Below are positions 1 to 9,053 of a DNA stretch of 43,132 nt, one piece after another. The translations under genes and the position numbers were made by a program. Under the pieces are notes generated by a model. It was not told the origin of the DNA. It ran no database searches and saw only the letters and a program-made list of their open reading frames with translations. The stretch is from Leptolyngbya sp. FACHB-261 (lineage in GTDB: Bacteria; Cyanobacteriota; Cyanobacteriia; FACHB-261): the NCBI RefSeq assembly GCF_014696065.1, contig NZ_JACJPL010000005.1:1-43132 (forward strand), in the 5' to 3' direction. The stretch's first letter is position 1; each line of letters starts with the position of its first letter.

Positions 1-52
1 TAACGGCTTCGATCGCTTTGGTGCGTAGGTCATAACTGTAAGGCGCAGGCAT
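1..52 (-). CDS. IS630-family transposase, N-terminal fragment (runs off window)
   Basis: Reading the minus strand from 52 downwards gives an ATG followed by MPAPYSYDLRTKAIEAV, a typical N-terminus of cyanobacterial IS630/Tc1-mariner transposases, where the first helix-turn-helix begins. Only 17 codons lie in the window, so completeness cannot be judged. The adjoining stretch up to about 120 probably holds the insertion-sequence end, but I could not define the inverted repeat. The call rests on recognising this short conserved start. Confidence 0.6.
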   Translation of the reverse strand, partial: MPAPYSYDLRTKAIEAV

Positions 53-402
53 GGGTGTATCTCAATGCTTCTCTCTCTAGAATAGCGTCCTAACGTGCGT
101 GCGTAGGGCTATATTTTGTTTCCACTAACTGATACAGCCGCCGCCATAACAACTGGTTTAGACCAACCACAAATAAACACGCAAGGCAAAGTATTTAACC
201 TTAGTGTCTCATTGATGCAGTTGATTACAATTGACCACGATTGTATTTCGCATTACTGTTATGGCTTATTCGTGGCGGTTTGATGACTTGGCCAGCTAGC
301 ATTCCCATAGCATTCTGGCCAACCAGACGCCAAAGAGTCTGGCATCTCAGTCGATCCTGGGCGTGAGTTCTGATGTCGAGATAGGTAATGTGCTGCGGTT
401 AT
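53..402. other. Intergenic, IS end and 3' region of the exporter gene
   Basis: No convincing ORF is present. The part next to 52 is probably the left end of the IS element. At 323-342 there is a small hairpin (CCAGAC/GTCTGG, 8-nt loop) some 60 bp past the stop codon of the ABC exporter. It lacks a U-tract, so a role as a terminator is only possible. Confidence 0.4.
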
Positions 403-2034
403 TCAGGGGTGTAAACGCCTGTCATATTCGACCTTGCCGTAATCCAGCTTTAGGATACGATCTGCTTGATCAAAGTAATGATCGTCATGGCTAATCACTA
501 CGACTGCTTTACCTTGCTGTTTCAAATCGGGTAGCAGCTGAGTGTAAAAGACTTTTTTGAACGCTGGATCTTGATCGGAAGCCCATTCATCAAAAACGAA
601 AATCTCTCGCCCCTCCAAGTAGGCTGTTAGCAGCGCTAGACGCTTTCGTTGTCCTTGAGAAAGCGCCGTCGTAGAAAATGTGCCGTTACTGACCTTAACT
701 TTATGGTCTAAGTGCAGTTGCTCCAGATAGACTTGAGCTTGGCGATCACAGTTGAAATCTTCGAATCCTAAAAGTCGATTGAACAAATAAAAATCTGAGA
801 ACACCACAGAGAATTGTTGGCGATACCAGTCACGATTGTCATTGGTAATTCGTTGACCATCAAACTCGATTGTTCCAGCTTCAGGGACGTACAGCCCAGT
901 CAGGAGTTTCACCAGGGTTGACTTACCACTGCCATTGCCTCCGACAATAAATACTATCTCTCCAGGACATAAAGTTAGATCGAGCGGACCCAAAGTAAAA
1001 TTGCTATCTTCTCGTTCGCCTCTGTAGGCATGAGAGATTCCTCTACATTGCAATGACTGCCAACTTGACTGATTACTGATTTTTGCTACTTGCTCTAGCT
1101 CGTTGGTTTGGGCGGCTAAGGACAGCCCTAAAGAATTGATTTTTTCTAGAGCAATGTTGGCTCGTAGTAGCTCAGGTATGGTGTTCAATAAGCCACGTAT
1201 TGGCGTGAGCATGAAGAGCAGGGTGAAGACATACCCAGAGAGAACTGAACTGGGAACCGTAAACAGAAGCGGCGAGACGAACAGAATTACCCCAATCAAA
1301 ACAAAAAGTGCAACCAGTCCCCAACTTCCACCAACGGCAAACAAATCTGTCGCAGTTATGCGATACTCTCGCGCTTTTTCTGCGGTTGTTCGCAAGTCTT
1401 CTGTCAAGAAGGCTTGCCGTCTCTGTTGATTGAGCTTCAGTTCTTTAATGCCTTCTGTTGCTGTACGGAAATGCTTAAATAGATTGTCTTGCTCTTCGCG
1501 AGCAGACTTTAGAGAATGTCTACCTCGATAAATTAGATACTGATTGCTAACGATACCCAGTGGCATGAGAACCAGGGTTAAAACAAATAGGGGAAGGGAT
1601 AGCCAACTTAGATAGACAAAAGATCCCAACAGCAAAGCCACAAAAACACACAGCAAGGAAATAGGAATGGAGGCATTGGCAATCACCTCAATATCCTGGG
1701 TTAGGGCAGCAAGAAGTCGAGGAATGCCAATTTCTTCTATATGGCGTAATGGACAAGCCAGAATGCGAGATGTTAAAAGCAAGCGCAGATCAGAAATGAT
1801 CTTTTCGGCCACACGGCCAATGCACATTTGGGAAATCGCTGTTGAAATCAGCATCAAGAGACAAAGTCCCAAAAAGCTCAGGGCCAAAACTGCTCGTGGC
1901 AAGCTCGTTCCCTGTAAAGCTGTGTTAATTAAGGCAATGATTCCAGCGCTGCTAGCACCGCTGAGCAGACCTGTGAAAGTAGCGAGAAGAACACTGCTCC
2001 CAGAAGTACTCAGCAGCAACCGAATTAGGTTCAT
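403..2034 (-). CDS. Cyclic-peptide-type ABC exporter (SyrD/PvdE-like), fused permease-ATPase
   Basis: The 543-residue protein has an N-terminal membrane domain with about six hydrophobic segments (residues 1-300) and a C-terminal ATPase domain. Walker A is GGNGSGKST near residue 365, the signature is LSQGQRKRLAL, and Walker B (IFVFDEW) is followed by the ASDQDP loop typical of the SyrD/PvdE subfamily rather than of MsbA exporters. Members of that family move siderophores or nonribosomal cyclic peptides across the inner membrane. No peptide synthetase is nearby, so the substrate is unknown. The start at 2034 gives a hydrophobic N-terminus without an extension. The gene is complete and appears functional. 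Confidence 0.85.
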   Translation of the reverse strand: MNLIRLLLSTSGSSVLLATFTGLLSGASSAGIIALINTALQGTSLPRAVLALSFLGLCLLMLISTAISQMCIGRVAEKIISDLRLLLTSRILACPLRHIEEIGIPRLLAALTQDIEVIANASIPISLLCVFVALLLGSFVYLSWLSLPLFVLTLVLMPLGIVSNQYLIYRGRHSLKSAREEQDNLFKHFRTATEGIKELKLNQQRRQAFLTEDLRTTAEKAREYRITATDLFAVGGSWGLVALFVLIGVILFVSPLLFTVPSSVLSGYVFTLLFMLTPIRGLLNTIPELLRANIALEKINSLGLSLAAQTNELEQVAKISNQSSWQSLQCRGISHAYRGEREDSNFTLGPLDLTLCPGEIVFIVGGNGSGKSTLVKLLTGLYVPEAGTIEFDGQRITNDNRDWYRQQFSVVFSDFYLFNRLLGFEDFNCDRQAQVYLEQLHLDHKVKVSNGTFSTTALSQGQRKRLALLTAYLEGREIFVFDEWASDQDPAFKKVFYTQLLPDLKQQGKAVVVISHDDHYFDQADRILKLDYGKVEYDRRLHP

Positions 2035-2719
2035 TATGAGAATCCTTGAAACGTTCTGTTCAGAGCTAATTGGCTCAAACCTGGGGATACTGGTTCAAGC
2101 CTGACTTGTTATACCAAGATTGCTCAAATACCAGAATCAACCGGTCAGGTGATTGTGGCTGAACTCGGTGGTTTTTGGTGTTTGGTTCATCACCTTCGCA
2201 ACGATGACGAGGTCCCTACAGCTGCTATTTGAAGCCAGCATTCAGGTAAAAGATGAAAAGCTCTGGGGTTGCGAGCTCTGCCTAAAATTGGTAAGTATTT
2301 CTAGGCTAAATTTCTTGGCAAACCAGCGGGAAGTGTTTTTCTTCGATCAACTGCCCTTGACAGGTAGCAGCCTTCAGAAAACGCTCTAAATTGGACTATT
2401 CATGACTGCACTCGTCACATAGTGAGATATAGCACCCTATTTGTTAACTTCCGGTACAGCACATTGTTATGCTGTGCCTTCAAGCCCTCTATACACTGCA
2501 AAATTAGCCGTTGTTTAATTCCATTGATAGGGTCTTTTTACAACTACGGATGCCAAATTTGTGAAGCTTGCACCTTGTTGAGACTGTGCTGAAGTGCCCT
2601 TTTGAGGGGTAAGTACTCATCAGCTACCTGAAACCCATAAGTAGCCTGAAAAGCATCTGCACCCTGAATCAGCGTTTCAAGGTGTCCACCAGACAAGAAA
2701 CATTTTCTACATCAATACA
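2035..2719. other. Intergenic, possible degenerate attC
   Basis: A 78-codon plus-strand frame at 2153-2389 has no recognisable features. A motif resembling the right half of the array's attC sites (GTTATGC at 2466-2472, preceded by GGTACAGCACATT) lies about 80 bp after the TAA of that frame. The left half is poor, so neither a gene nor a recombination site can be asserted. Confidence 0.3.
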
Positions 2720-3502
2720 TTAGATACGGGAATCAGAAAGCTTGCGCCCAAGAATGAGCAGCGTGCGCACTGGGATGCGAAATCCTCCGTTGGCGTCCAG
2801 CGTAATTTCGAGTTCCGATAGCCATTCCGGTGGGACGGCGGCTAATCGAGCGTGGATGGCTTGCAAAGCTTCAGTACCAGAACCGCCCAGCTCACACCAT
2901 CGCTCAACCGTCAGACCGTCGGGAATCTCCCAGCAGCGGTTTTCGCACGCTTCCACCTCCAGGCCACTCGCCGCGAATAGCTCTCGCCAGTGCTTCGCCG
3001 TGTAAGAACGCACATGCGTTGGGTCGTGGAGTAACTCAATCTCATGATTGAGCGCATCGAGCGCAGGGTTCTCGTCACCTTCCATGTCAATGACTGCCAC
3101 GTAGCCGCCCGGCTTCGCCAGACGGGTCATTTCGCTCATCGCTTTGGGAAGGTCGGAGAAATGATGTGCTGCCAACCGGCAAACGACCAGATCGAATGAT
3201 GCTGACGCTAGCGGAATTGACTCCGCAAACGCCTCTACTGTCTCAACGGCAACAGCTCGTTCTGCTGCCAACTGCCGGACCTGCGCGAGCATACTCGGCG
3301 CAGGATCGACCGCGACGATTCGAGAGGCAATTCTTGCAAATCCCAGCCCCGTGTGCCCAGCACCACTGGCCACGTCACAGACGGATTCGACGCGAGGTAA
3401 GAGTGCATGCAAGCGGGCGAGGGTTGGGCTGCTAGTGTGGACCTCACTGACGGCGTAGTTGACGGCTAAAGCGTCGAAGCGTTGGGATGAGGACGAGTTC
3501 AT
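2720..3502 (-). CDS. Class I SAM-dependent methyltransferase
   Basis: The 260-residue protein carries the Rossmann methyltransferase signature: motif I VCDVASGAGHTGLGFA near residue 42, an acidic ribose-binding end of strand 2 (IVAVDPAPSML), and a motif IV-like segment SFDLVVCRLAAHHF with LAKPGGYVAVID after it. This is the Methyltransf_11/UbiE-like arrangement, which usually acts on small molecules. The substrate cannot be deduced. Base composition is more GC-rich than the flanks, and the gene stands alone, which suggests acquisition. Confidence 0.85.
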   Translation of the reverse strand: MNSSSSQRFDALAVNYAVSEVHTSSPTLARLHALLPRVESVCDVASGAGHTGLGFARIASRIVAVDPAPSMLAQVRQLAAERAVAVETVEAFAESIPLASASFDLVVCRLAAHHFSDLPKAMSEMTRLAKPGGYVAVIDMEGDENPALDALNHEIELLHDPTHVRSYTAKHWRELFAASGLEVEACENRCWEIPDGLTVERWCELGGSGTEALQAIHARLAAVPPEWLSELEITLDANGGFRIPVRTLLILGRKLSDSRI

Positions 3503-3656
3503 AGGGATGGACTAAGAGAATAAATGAACCAGTTGGCTAGGGAAGCACGCTGGACTTAACTGTCGGGTTAGGAAGATGGTTAGTGACTAATGTAAGAGAC
3601 TTCCAAATCCAGTGTCGTGTTTGGGTTCTCCCCTCTGTGGAGTTCAAATCTGTAGA

Positions 3657-4019
3657 TCATGGCTTGACATGTTCTACACTCAGAACGTCTAGCTCGGTCA
3701 CGCGCTCCCCGTCACCAATGTCAACAGTTTTGAGATGGCCGCTGACTATGGCCCTTTGGCCGATAGTAGCGTTCGTTACAGTGTCATTGCGGAAGCGTAA
3801 ATATATCTTGTCTACAACAGTATTTGGGTTTCCAAGATAGATTGCGTTGTTGAAATAAGGATTTTCGTATGATGCCGTATCCAGTATGGCCGTTCCATAG
3901 AAACGGACTTCTGGCTGTGTTTTGAAAGTATTGAGGCACCAAAACATTCCGATAGAACTCAATATTATTCCCAACAAGAATGGAATAAGAAATCGAGTAT
4001 TGATTCGTGATTCTGTCAT
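3657..4019 (-). CDS. Small membrane-anchored hypothetical protein
   Basis: From the second in-frame ATG (4019) the protein is 120 residues; an upstream ATG at 4028 would add three residues and no useful site decides between them. It has one hydrophobic N-terminal segment (FLIPFLLGIILSSIGMFW) followed by a soluble, beta-rich domain of about 90 residues containing GQRAIVSGHLKTVD, which is reminiscent of small OB-fold domains. I do not recognise the family. It is probably anchored in the inner membrane with the C-terminal domain outside. Confidence 0.55.
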   Translation of the reverse strand: MTESRINTRFLIPFLLGIILSSIGMFWCLNTFKTQPEVRFYGTAILDTASYENPYFNNAIYLGNPNTVVDKIYLRFRNDTVTNATIGQRAIVSGHLKTVDIGDGERVTELDVLSVEHVKP

Positions 4020-4325
4020 TGGTGCCAAGCTCCAACAGACCTACTGATTATACGAGATTCGCCCGCATAGCATTCCTAATGAGATTGAGTCTTTGATGCT
4101 CTACCTCAAAGAATAATAAATGTTCTAGAAGTCTTTCATATGCCTTCCGCCAACTTGAAGGGGCTCGGCGCTGTCTCTAGACATCTTTAGCACACTAGTA
4201 TCTAAATCAGATCTGTGTTAGAAACTCGCCTTGTGCTGCATCAACACTGAGGCCAGTGCTTTCAGTTGAGGGGGCCTGCTGCGGCACCCCTGATTCTTGC
4301 ACCACCATAGGATGCGCTCCAGACA

Positions 4326-5366
4326 TCAATTCAAGGATGAATTCGTGTCAAGGGCGGGCTTCGAGATGCTGTGCTGATTTTGCTGTTTACGCACCATCGA
4401 AGGAGTGGTACCGAAATGACGCTGCCACAAACGGCGGAAATGCCGTGTGTCCTCAAAGCCACAACGAGCAGCAACGGTCTCGATCGACAGATCAGCGTTG
4501 TTCAATAGAGTAGCAGCCACTTCCAACCGTAAGCGTTGCTGATACTGTACCGGTGTAAGCCCAGTAGCCTCCTTAAATGCACGGCTAAAACTCCGGACGC
4601 TCATTTTTGCCACCACTGCAAGTTCCGCTAGCGAAGCAGACTCCACTGCATGTTCAGCCAACCAGTCTTGCACCCGATGGACTGCTGAATGCAAATGACC
4701 ACGATATTCTAAGTAGGCGCTCTGTTGGTGCTGAGAGCCGTCGCGCCGTAGATAGATAACCATCCATCGGGCAACCTCTGCAGCCAATTTTGATCCATGA
4801 TGCTGCTCCACTAGCGAGAGCGCCATGTCAATGCCCGATGCAATTCCCGCACTGGTCGTAATGTTGCGGTCACTCACATACAAGACCATATCAAGGACAT
4901 GTGCAGCTGGAAAGCTTTGCTGGAGCACCTCAACCAGTGACCAATGCGTGGTGCAGCGCCGACCATTGAGCAATCCTGCCTCACCTAAAGCGATTGCTCC
5001 AGAGCAGATGGAAGCAATTTCTGCTCCAGCAGCATAAGCATTTGCCAACCAGCGACAGACATCTAAATTTAGTAACGGTCTGTCTGAGCAGTAGTATGCC
5101 GACTTAACCCCTGCTACCATCACCAAGTCACCAGCTTTCACCGGGGGCAATGGCTCAAGCTTTGCGAGTAGAAGTCCTTGAGCTGACTGTATCTCCGGAT
5201 TAGCTGCACAGAAATGCAATGAGTAAGGTACTCCCATTGTTACTGCCGTATCAAAGACCTGGGCAGGTCCCGCAAGATCTAATAGCTCCACCCTTTCCAA
5301 AATCAGAAAAATGACGCGGTGCTTCCTAGTACGGTCAATGGATTGTGGAAAAGTCAGGTCAGTCAC
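4326..5366 (-). CDS. GlxA-family transcriptional regulator (DJ-1/PfpI domain plus AraC HTH)
   Basis: The 346-residue protein begins with a class I glutamine-amidotransferase-like DJ-1/PfpI domain (residues 15-200: ILERVELLDLAGPAQVFD, then EIASICSGAIALGEAGLL with the nucleophile-elbow cysteine). It ends with two AraC helix-turn-helix motifs (residues 230-330: SLAELAVVAKMSVRSFSRAF and IETVAARCGFEDTRHFRRLW). This is the GlxA/FtrA architecture, which senses small metabolites. The target is unknown; the M24 peptidase gene upstream is transcribed in the same direction 85 bp away, so co-transcription is possible. Confidence 0.88.
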   Translation of the reverse strand: MTDLTFPQSIDRTRKHRVIFLILERVELLDLAGPAQVFDTAVTMGVPYSLHFCAANPEIQSAQGLLLAKLEPLPPVKAGDLVMVAGVKSAYYCSDRPLLNLDVCRWLANAYAAGAEIASICSGAIALGEAGLLNGRRCTTHWSLVEVLQQSFPAAHVLDMVLYVSDRNITTSAGIASGIDMALSLVEQHHGSKLAAEVARWMVIYLRRDGSQHQQSAYLEYRGHLHSAVHRVQDWLAEHAVESASLAELAVVAKMSVRSFSRAFKEATGLTPVQYQQRLRLEVAATLLNNADLSIETVAARCGFEDTRHFRRLWQRHFGTTPSMVRKQQNQHSISKPALDTNSSLN

Positions 5367-5451
5367 CCTGTTTCATTGGCTATTATTTCAATTTCAGATT
5401 TCTTAGCAAGAGCTATCAAGTCCCGCCGTTGTTCCAACCCACTGCTTGTGT

Positions 5452-6156
5452 TTAATTATTTTGTTTGCTTTCGTGCTCGTCGATGAACTCAGTCAAAATA
5501 TCCTCATAAAACCCTCCAAAAGGTCTCTCCGGATGCCTGATCTGAATCTCCAGCACCCACAGGTTTGGTGAGGGATGAAATGGAATTCCCGCTAGATTGC
5601 CCGAATGGTAGGCAGTGTGCGGGAAGTCTGACAGACGATGACCTCCCATATTGAGATTCAGCACCCAGCCTAAATCACTTGCAGTCTGTCTTGCAAACTG
5701 GTACAAACCTTCACCACTGAGAGCATCCGTTCTCCACTTGCCGGATACAATCTCAAAAATCTGCTTGGTGTCAAGAGCGCAACGCTTCATCTCTGGGTCA
5801 GATCCAGTGACAAATGTATGTCCTGCATCACCTTCATAGCCTTGCCAAACTGGGGCAATGTCAATGAAGTAAATGTCGTCTTCTCCTAGTTGAACTTCCG
5901 GTTCCGGCGTTTCGAACAAAGTTTTCACTGTGTTAGAACCAAAGTGCACATATGCCTTATGCCACCCTTGGCGAGTACCCATCTCTTGCAAGGTAGATTT
6001 AGCAATTTCATTTGCTTCTTCTTCCCACATCCCTACCTGAATCTGTTCTGATATTCTCCTGATCGCTTCCCAGGTTTGTCTTCTACTTCTAAATAACTCC
6101 TCAGTTAAGAAGTTATCTTTCTGCTTCTCAATGCAAATTTTCTCGTTGCTCAGCAT
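5452..6156 (-). CDS. M24-family metallopeptidase-like protein (Xaa-Pro peptidase fold)
   Basis: The 234-residue protein matches the pita-bread catalytic domain without the N-terminal domain of larger aminopeptidase P enzymes. The two metal-binding aspartates are in YFIDIAPVWQGYEGDAGHTF, a histidine lies in GGHRLSDFPH, and glutamates occur in WVLEIQIRHPE and the final helix. The short form occurs in several cyanobacterial and proteobacterial proteins of unknown substrate. It ends 85 bp before the GlxA-like gene. The ATG at 6156 follows a purine-rich GAAAGGAGCCAAAGCC site, which supports this start. Confidence 0.78.
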   Translation of the reverse strand: MLSNEKICIEKQKDNFLTEELFRSRRQTWEAIRRISEQIQVGMWEEEANEIAKSTLQEMGTRQGWHKAYVHFGSNTVKTLFETPEPEVQLGEDDIYFIDIAPVWQGYEGDAGHTFVTGSDPEMKRCALDTKQIFEIVSGKWRTDALSGEGLYQFARQTASDLGWVLNLNMGGHRLSDFPHTAYHSGNLAGIPFHPSPNLWVLEIQIRHPERPFGGFYEDILTEFIDEHESKQNN

Positions 6157-6365
6157 GGCTTTGGCTCCTTTCTACGTTGACACCCACGAATCACAGCCAG
6201 AGGGAAGGATCAGGGGCTATTGTAGGTTCTCTTGATGAAATGTAGGTTTATCAAACCATTCATACCGATATGTTAAGTTGTTGAATCTTCTTTCTCTAGG
6301 GCTACAGAGGTTTAAAAGCGGACGGATCTAGCCATTATTTCTCTAGTCTGCTTTCGAGCGCTCGT

Positions 6366-6446
6366 TAACAACCAAGCTCACTGGATACAGATGACCTTTT
6401 CTCAGCTGACCATATTGCAGTGTTCTGGTACAGCAGCTTGTTAGGC
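6366..6446 (-). other. attC-like recombination site (cassette of the LysE remnant)
   Basis: The right end is the consensus GTTAGGC (6440-6446), ten bases from the stop codon of the LysE remnant. The left end is TAACAAC (6366-6372). The arms AACAAGCTGCTG and AACAACCAAGCT are partly complementary. The 81-bp length matches the other sites of this array. Confidence 0.55.
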
Positions 6447-6455
6447 ATACTCAAG

Positions 6456-6815
6456 TTAGTCATGTGTTTGAGTTTTTGTCGATAAAAATACCCTAATAGC
6501 AACCATTACACAGCCAGCGGCAATATTTATTCCTTTTCTTATTTTAGAACCAACAAACAATTTAGCTCTATCTGCCATAAATGCATAACCTAGTTTTAAG
6601 CCGCCTACAGCCATTATAGTGATTGCTATAATAATACCAGCATCAAAATAAGATATTTCAGAGATATCAAGAAAAGCTGGGAAAAAGCCAAAAATAAAAC
6701 AAGTGTTGTTTTTTGAGCGCCCGATGCAATAAACAGTCCAGTCAGAAAGCTGGACATTAAAGAGGATTTAATAACCTCATCAGTCTCCACATTATTCGAT
6801 TTTGACCGACTTAAT
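6456..6815 (-). pseudogene. LysE/RhtB-family amino-acid exporter, N-terminally truncated and frameshifted
   Basis: The minus strand encodes the C-terminal half of a LysE translocator in two frames: SFLTGLFIASGAQKTTLVLF, then FFPAFLDISEISYFDAGI and AVGGLKLGYAFMADRAKLF up to STKTQTHD and TAA. The frames join if one T is restored in the T5 run at 6682-6686, so that break could be a base-calling error. An in-frame TGA upstream and the adjacent gene leave no room for the N-terminal half, so the gene is truncated regardless. It precedes an attC-like site, as a cassette gene would. Confidence 0.7.
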
Positions 6816-6854
6816 TGATCTCACAATCAAGCTTAACTCCATAGGAGAATGTTA

Positions 6855-7487
6855 TTAGTTCTCGTTATGGTAAGTTCTCTTAATCTTTTCTATATCTACG
6901 AAATAACGGCCATTCAATTTAACACTGATATTCCGAGAAATCCAGATATGTGCCGGATCATGCCAAACATACTCTAAACATATAGGTGCTTCATGGCCAT
7001 CTCGGAGCCACGAGGGGCCAGCTTGTGTCGCCATCAACTCTGTGAGTTTCTCAAGAGGAGAATTGCCCAATATTAATGGGTCAGATGTATTCCAGAAGTT
7101 GAAGATTCCCATTTCAAAAACAGGTTTTGTATCAGGTAACGTAGGAGGCAGATTAAGTGTTCTGAGACACAGGCTGATCAGCTCACTGAAAGGCTTCTTA
7201 TTCCTCGTTGCCGCTAATGTAGCTAGACGCATCCACATCAGGGTACGGCCAGCGCTTGGAAAGTCTTTGGTGCGTACCCCGAAGAATCCAGAAAGTTCTG
7301 ATGTTTCATCCATAAACAATGTCTCTACGGCAACATCACGAGCTGCATTATCTAACCAGTTGGACAGATCATAAAGATCTTCAAAACTACCTGGATAAAC
7401 AGTCTGAACTTTCTCCCAGGCTCCATTTTGCGCAAACTGAAGATGATTTACGGATAATAAAGAAGACGCAAAAGGATATGCAGTCAT
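6855..7487 (-). CDS. Hypothetical protein
   Basis: The 210-residue soluble protein has no signal peptide or membrane segment and I recognise no family. The region VWHDPAHIWISRNISVKLNGRYFVDIEKI at the C-terminus looks like beta strands; the middle is helical and leucine-rich. It is AT-rich and in the same orientation as the cassette genes around it. A short dyad (TAACTCC with GGAGAATGTTA, 6834-6855) abuts its stop codon but is too short for an attC. The ATG at 7487 is the only good start. Confidence 0.55.
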   Translation of the reverse strand: MTAYPFASSLLSVNHLQFAQNGAWEKVQTVYPGSFEDLYDLSNWLDNAARDVAVETLFMDETSELSGFFGVRTKDFPSAGRTLMWMRLATLAATRNKKPFSELISLCLRTLNLPPTLPDTKPVFEMGIFNFWNTSDPLILGNSPLEKLTELMATQAGPSWLRDGHEAPICLEYVWHDPAHIWISRNISVKLNGRYFVDIEKIKRTYHNEN

Positions 7488-7714
7488 TTACCGGCTGAAA
7501 TTCTAGGCCAATAACACGAATTAATTATCATCTTGAAATAATGCCTGTTGACGAGTACCAAAAAGATTTATTGTCCATCTTGACCAGTGAGTTCCTTCGC
7601 GCGCCCAGACCCTCCGTTAACGGGGCCTGACTGTCGTAGAAATCGCCACAGTGTGAGGGGGCAGTGCCCAGGGCGTGTCAATCCCCTGGGCGACCTTGTC
7701 CGCCACAGCAATCT

Positions 7715-8349
7715 TCATGAAACCTCGCCGATCACGCAAACGACGGGGGGTTGAGCGCAAGCGTGTCCGACCGGACGCCCGTGAAGCCCGCCTCTGTGAG
7801 ACGTGCTGCGATCTCGTGGCCTGCAGCCACTGTCATCTCCGCCGTGGCACCGGGACATCGCGGCTGAGAGACGATCGCGATCCGTCCTCCGGGCCGCATG
7901 AGGCTATGGAGTTCTTTCAGCCGCTCGACTGGATCGTCCTACATGCCCATGTTGTTCACGGCCAAGACCTTGTCAAACGGCTCCTTGAACGCCGGAAGGT
8001 GCTCGGCTGAACCGCAGCGCAGATCTACACGGCCTGCGCGTACGGCGTCTGCGTTACGCCTAGCCGCTTGCCGGACCATGACTTCCGAGTGATCGACGCC
8101 ACACACAAGACCGTGCGTCGCCCGACGGCTCAGCTCCCGGATCGCGATCCCTGGTCCAAAGCCAATCTCAAGGACGCGGTCGGTTGGCTCCACTCCGAGG
8201 AGGCTGACTGCCCATACGTTGCGCTTGCGGTTCGACGACCTCAATGCCATCTCCCACCCGACGAGCCAGCCCGCAAACCCACGAGGCCACATGAACTGAG
8301 ACCGGATCGCTGTCACTAGCTTTTGCTTTCTGTCCATAAGCTCAGTCAA
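7715..8349 (-). pseudogene. Class I SAM-dependent methyltransferase with internal stop
   Basis: The first 136 codons (8349 to 7942) encode a methyltransferase N-terminus with motif I VLEIGFGPGIAIREL and DLRCGSAEHLPAF. An amber codon at 7939-7941 interrupts it, after which the same frame continues as DDPVERLKELHSLMRPGGR and onward to 7732. A tryptophan codon mutated to TAG fits the conservation. Near the end a G6 run (7745-7750) shifts the last residues; one more base would restore an ending at 7715. The gene is strikingly GC-rich compared with both neighbours, so it was probably acquired from a high-GC donor. Whether an amber change inactivates it depends on sequence accuracy. Confidence 0.72.
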
Positions 8350-8604
8350 CTCCCTTTTGAGAGTCTTTCGCCCTTGGTACCTAACTATTATTGAACTGAA
8401 AGTTTCCGTATAACACCTCTATAGTGATCATTAGGCGAATGATTTCCGTATAACGCTTCGAATCAGGTAGATAGGCAAAATTTCTCCGCTTATTTTCAGA
8501 TTCAGCAAACCTGCATCAAGAGGCAAAAAAACTTCTTGCCCCAGGGCGACAGGTGATTCGCTTAAAGCACTGAATCGAGTAGCCGTATTCAGATAAAAGA
8601 ATCT

Positions 8605-8898
8605 TTAGGGCAACGATTCTATAATTTCCTGATACTCATTCTCTGCAAAAGCTCGAAGAGTTTCAGTACGGACGCTACCTTTCGAACCTACGATAAGGAG
8701 CAATTTAGCGATTGTCTCATCGTCCGCTGCGTCAACAATCATAACAAAATCATACTGTCCTAGCACTAAGTAAGCTCCTTTCAATTCAACCCCAAAAGTA
8801 GCAAAGAGTTCTTTATTGGCAGCGAGTCGAGAGGCACTCTCCTTGATATCTCTCATACCCTGTTGTGTCCACTGACCTAACACAATATAAGTTGCCAT
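8605..8898 (-). CDS. GYD-domain protein
   Basis: The 97-residue protein matches the GYD domain (PF08734): it starts MATYIVLGQWTQQGMRDI, then has the central GAYLVLGQYDFVMIVDA and a C-terminal strand with GSVRTETLRAF. These small ferredoxin-like alpha/beta proteins have no firmly known activity. A GAAAGGAGGACTTCT ribosome-binding site directly precedes the ATG and fixes the start. It lies between the methyltransferase pseudogene and an attC-like site and could be a cassette gene. Confidence 0.85.
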   Translation of the reverse strand: MATYIVLGQWTQQGMRDIKESASRLAANKELFATFGVELKGAYLVLGQYDFVMIVDAADDETIAKLLLIVGSKGSVRTETLRAFAENEYQEIIESLP

Positions 8899-8977
8899 AG
8901 AAGTCCTCCTTTCAAATGTGATTTGCTGTTTACTGGCTTAGTTATATCAGAAAAACTTGAGCCTTAAAAGGTGAATG

Positions 8978-9053
8978 AACTAACTGTCTCTTTTTGGGTT
9001 TGAACTGGTGAAAACAACGATTTTCGTCCGTCCGTTGTCTCGACATGTTAGAC
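8978..9053 (-). other. attC-like recombination site (response-regulator cassette)
   Basis: The consensus core GTTAGAC at 9047-9053 overlaps the TAA stop of the response-regulator gene, as is usual for cassette genes. The opposite end is AACTAAC at 8978-8984. The arms share an AAC-TGTC core but otherwise pair weakly. Confidence 0.5.

Noticed and set aside
2153-2389. 78-codon plus-strand gene
   Set aside because: No ribosome-binding site, family or composition supports it, although its stop lies next to a weak attC-like end.
7675-8010. 111-codon plus-strand gene
   Set aside because: It is the antisense shadow of the GC-rich methyltransferase pseudogene.
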